From positions 1-9,827 of the forward strand of contig JACAEZ010000112.1 in the NCBI GenBank assembly GCA_013388565.1: DNA of 9,827 nt, in the 5' to 3' direction. Shown here in pieces: positions 7,515 to 9,827 of this stretch (positions within the stretch are counted from its first letter, which is position 1; the number at the start of each line of letters is the position of its first letter). Made by a program: the position numbers and the translations under genes. The notes beneath the pieces were generated by a model. That model made no database searches, was not told where the DNA came from, and was given only the letters and a program-made list of their open reading frames with translations. Source of the DNA: Campylobacterales bacterium (GTDB taxonomy: Bacteria; Campylobacterota; Campylobacteria; Campylobacterales; JACAEZ01).

Positions 7515-9043
7515 TATTCACCAATCTTATAAAATAGCTCTTTGTAGAGCTTGTTGTTTGTTTCACTGTTAAATGCTTTAAACTTTTGATAAAATTCGAC
7601 TCGTAACTCTTTTTGTTTGAGTTCTAAATCACCGCTTAATTTACCTATAGCCATGATAGTTGCAGTTGGTGGATTTGGAAGTTTATCTATCAAAATTTTT
7701 AATTTTTCTCGTTGCACAAATAAATCTTGATAAGCTCCAAGACACTGTTGCAATATTTTCAACTCTTTAACTAACATCATCAATTTAGCACTATCAAATA
7801 AAGGTTCAAAAAATTCTATCAAATATCTAATTTTTTTACACTCAATTCTAAGTTCATGAAGCTTTTCATCTGGTGTTTCATCTGTAATCATCTCACCAAA
7901 TTCAATAATTTCTCTATGCAGTTTTGAAATCTTTTTCTTAGCAATTTTTACAATAGCTGGATGTTCTTCGTCTTCTTCATCAGCTTTTTCTAAGAAGTGT
8001 TTGAAATGCTCTATTGATTTTTTATACTCTTTTGAAGATAAAAATTTTGATAGTTTTTTATGCTCTTCTTGTTGCTCTTTTTTTAAATAGTCAACTAAAG
8101 GATTTAAATCATCTTTCATAGAGTCTGGAAGCATATTTTTAAAATTATCAAGCTCTAATAGATAAACATCTAAATCTCGAACCATTCCACTATAAAAACC
8201 AATTTGCTTAAAATCATTTTTAAGTTTCAAATACTCTTCATCGCTAAAATACTTTTTTAATTGATTTAATAAAGCTCTGATTTTTCTAACTGCAACTCTA
8301 TAATCATGTAAAAATTCAGAGTCTATATTTTTTTTCACTCCATTTTCATTCAGTTCCATGACAGAAAGTAATTGTTGTGAGATTTTTTTAAAACACTCTT
8401 TTGGTTTCATGTTTGGAAAAATTTTAGGTTTTGGAGCTGGATTATAAAAATTTGTATCTATATTCAGTCTATTTAAAATTAGTTCAAATAGATTTTTATT
8501 TATAATCTCTAACTTTTTATTTTCGCAAAAACTAACCATTTTTGATAAAGGTTTTTCATACCCTTTTAGTGGTTTTATAACTAAAAATGTTCCTATTAAT
8601 ATAGCCTCTTTGTCTATATTACCATAGATATTTTTTATATCAACTCTAAGTGTAGTTTTTTGTAAATCATCTTTTATTTCAACATGTTTTAATTTTGTTG
8701 TAATTGAAAATTTTTTGCTCAATGTTCTTGGATAGATAATTTTTTGGATATTAAATGTAAAATCCAGTTTATCTATATCTAATGTATTTAATATAGAAGC
8801 TATTTTTGCATGTTTAGATTCTATTTGAGTTTCTGTTTGCATATTTGATATAAAAATTACACCATTTTTATACTCAAATATAACCCCTTTATCATATAAA
8901 AGCCATTCAAATGTATCAAAATAACTAGATTCTTCTGTAATCTCATCAGATAATGTAAGATTAAAACTTTCAGATAACTCTTTTAGCAGTTCAAAACTGT
9001 TTATATTTGTTATATCATATCGAATGAGATGTAAATTTTGCAT
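7514..9043 (-). CDS. CHAD-domain protein with degenerate CYTH-like N-terminus
   Basis: The protein has 509 residues. The second half (about 215-490) is a CHAD domain, a helical, histidine- and lysine-rich fold that binds polyphosphate. Visible motifs are FLHDYRVAVRKIRALL (244-259), GMVRDLDVYL (286-295), LHELRIECKKIRYLIE (395-410) and LQQCLGAYQDL (431-441). In its paired RxxxRKxR helices the basic residues line the anion-binding cavity. The first ~200 residues look like a worn CYTH domain: YFDTFEWLLYDKGVIF (41-56) fits the YYDTxxxxLxxxGV strand-turn. However, the ExExK catalytic signature expected at the N-terminus is absent, so triphosphatase activity is unlikely. No signal peptide or membrane helix is seen; it should be cytoplasmic. 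It starts two bases after the upstream kinase stop, with no good ribosome binding site, so it probably depends on coupled translation. It overlaps parA by one base. CHAD is a confident call; CYTH is moderate. Confidence 0.88.
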   Translation of the reverse strand: MQNLHLIRYDITNINSFELLKELSESFNLTLSDEITEESSYFDTFEWLLYDKGVIFEYKNGVIFISNMQTETQIESKHAKIASILNTLDIDKLDFTFNIQKIIYPRTLSKKFSITTKLKHVEIKDDLQKTTLRVDIKNIYGNIDKEAILIGTFLVIKPLKGYEKPLSKMVSFCENKKLEIINKNLFELILNRLNIDTNFYNPAPKPKIFPNMKPKECFKKISQQLLSVMELNENGVKKNIDSEFLHDYRVAVRKIRALLNQLKKYFSDEEYLKLKNDFKQIGFYSGMVRDLDVYLLELDNFKNMLPDSMKDDLNPLVDYLKKEQQEEHKKLSKFLSSKEYKKSIEHFKHFLEKADEEDEEHPAIVKIAKKKISKLHREIIEFGEMITDETPDEKLHELRIECKKIRYLIEFFEPLFDSAKLMMLVKELKILQQCLGAYQDLFVQREKLKILIDKLPNPPTATIMAIGKLSGDLELKQKELRVEFYQKFKAFNSETNNKLYKELFYKIGE

Positions 9044-9045
9044 TT

Positions 9046-9827
9046 TTATGTCTCGCTTATTTTTAGTTTTATTGTAAATTTAGCTCCACCATTCTCATTT
9101 TTTCCACTTATTTCACCATCCATGTTTTCAATAATTGTTTTTGCGATTGTAAGTCCAATGCCTGTACCTTTTTCGCCTTTTGTACTGTTATATGGTTCAA
9201 ATAATTTATCTAATACTTGTTGTTTTATACCACCAGCATAATCTTGTACATGAACATATATAAAGTTATTTATATTTTCAATGTTTATATCAATATTTGA
9301 AATTTCGCTTTTTGATAATAAGCCACTCTCTCTAAGACCGATATAGGCATCTTTTGCATTATTTACAAGATTTAAAACAACTTGCTTGAACTCATTTGGG
9401 TAACCAAATGTCATTGTATTTGAATTTTCTTGAATGGTTAAATTTACAGAGATAGAATTTGATTTAAATTGTGTTTTTAATAGATGGAGAATATTTTTAA
9501 TACCCATGACAACATCAAATGCAATTTTTTCTTTTGATGGTCTGAAAAAGTTTCTAAAATCTTCTATTGTATCATTCATGAACTCTAACTGTTTTTGCAT
9601 TTTTTTTATAAATGTTTTTTTATAATCATCATCAAGTTCTCCAAGTTCATCAAGCTCTTCAAAATCTTGAGACATTAAAAAAAGTACATTTAATGGCTGT
9701 TTCCACTGATGAGCTATTGCTGCTATCATCTCACCCATTGAAGCCATTTTTGATTGTTGCACAAGCAGCTTTTCTTGTTTCTCTTTCTCTTCTTGAAGTA
9801 GAGTCTGTTCTGTTATATCATGAAGGC
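9046..9827 (-). CDS. PAS-linked sensor histidine kinase, C-terminal part (5' end outside window)
   Basis: The frame is open to the right edge, so the GTG at 9760-9762 is not the start. The first visible residues, LHDITEQ, are the typical last strand of a PAS domain. A short charged coiled coil (EEKEKQEKLLVQQSKMASMGEM) leads to the phosphoacceptor box AHQWKQPLN; its histidine codon is 9709-9711. The ATPase domain is complete: N-box NLVNNAKDAY, G1 DYAGGI, F-box LFEPYNSTK, and an intact G2 box GEKGTGIGLTIAKTI, then GGAKFTIKL near the end. The core should therefore be active, unlike the related kinase at the other end of the cluster. The HxWKQPLN type is common in Campylobacterota. No response regulator lies in the window. 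The stop is two bases before the CHAD start, suggesting that this kinase, CHAD and ParA form one transcript whose promoter is outside the window. Confidence 0.92.
   Translation of the reverse strand, partial: LHDITEQTLLQEEKEKQEKLLVQQSKMASMGEMIAAIAHQWKQPLNVLFLMSQDFEELDELGELDDDYKKTFIKKMQKQLEFMNDTIEDFRNFFRPSKEKIAFDVVMGIKNILHLLKTQFKSNSISVNLTIQENSNTMTFGYPNEFKQVVLNLVNNAKDAYIGLRESGLLSKSEISNIDINIENINNFIYVHVQDYAGGIKQQVLDKLFEPYNSTKGEKGTGIGLTIAKTIIENMDGEISGKNENGGAKFTIKLKISET

Noticed and set aside
9038..9241. Short + strand frame over the kinase 3' end
   Set aside because: It is an antisense shadow of the well-conserved ATPase domain, with no ribosome binding site and no recognisable product. The same applies to the other antisense frames over glmS, the cyclase and the kinases.

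Overview
The window is AT-rich (A/T-dominated codons, A- and T-rich spacers). Its genes look like those of a free-living member of the Campylobacterota (Epsilonproteobacteria; Sulfurimonas/Arcobacter-like). The clues are the H-box style HxW(R/K)QPLN in both histidine kinases, extended -10 promoters without a clear -35 box, AAGG-type ribosome binding sites, and a haem-type (CxxCH) periplasmic sensor on a GGDEF protein. The genus cannot be fixed from the sequence alone.

Left part, + strand (1-4412). The 3' end of glnD (PII uridylyltransferase, C-terminal ACT domain) is followed by a complete glmS (glucosamine-6-phosphate synthase). Next comes a membrane-bound diguanylate cyclase with a periplasmic CxxCH domain, a HAMP-like segment, a cysteine-rich GAF-like region and an intact GGEEF domain with an inhibitory I-site. 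GlnD and GlmS tie nitrogen sensing and glutamine use to cell-wall amino sugar supply. The cyclase is probably a separate transcription unit with its own extended -10 promoter.

Middle (4413-4836). This 424-base convergent spacer carries no intact gene but is rich in structure. It holds a weak terminator-like hairpin, a small two-part stem and a possible decayed coding remnant. Its main feature is a 169-base imperfect palindrome (4590-4758) with perfect 16-base ends, possible TTA target duplications and arms that pair along about 70 bases. Most deviations in the arms become G-U pairs if it is transcribed rightward. It is either a MITE-like element or a long hairpin RNA, and it is the most unusual object in the window.

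Right part, - strand (4837-9827). Four genes read leftward in a tight cluster: a PAS-linked histidine kinase (5' end outside the window), a CYTH-like/CHAD protein, an orphan ParA-type ATPase, and a Cache-HAMP histidine kinase. The last is a pseudogene, broken by one frameshift and three in-frame stops. The first three genes are spaced by 2 nt and a 1-nt overlap, so kinase, CHAD and ParA are probably made together. CHAD domains bind polyphosphate and ParA ATPases position cargo on the nucleoid. This suggests, as inference only, a signal-controlled system for positioning polyphosphate granules.
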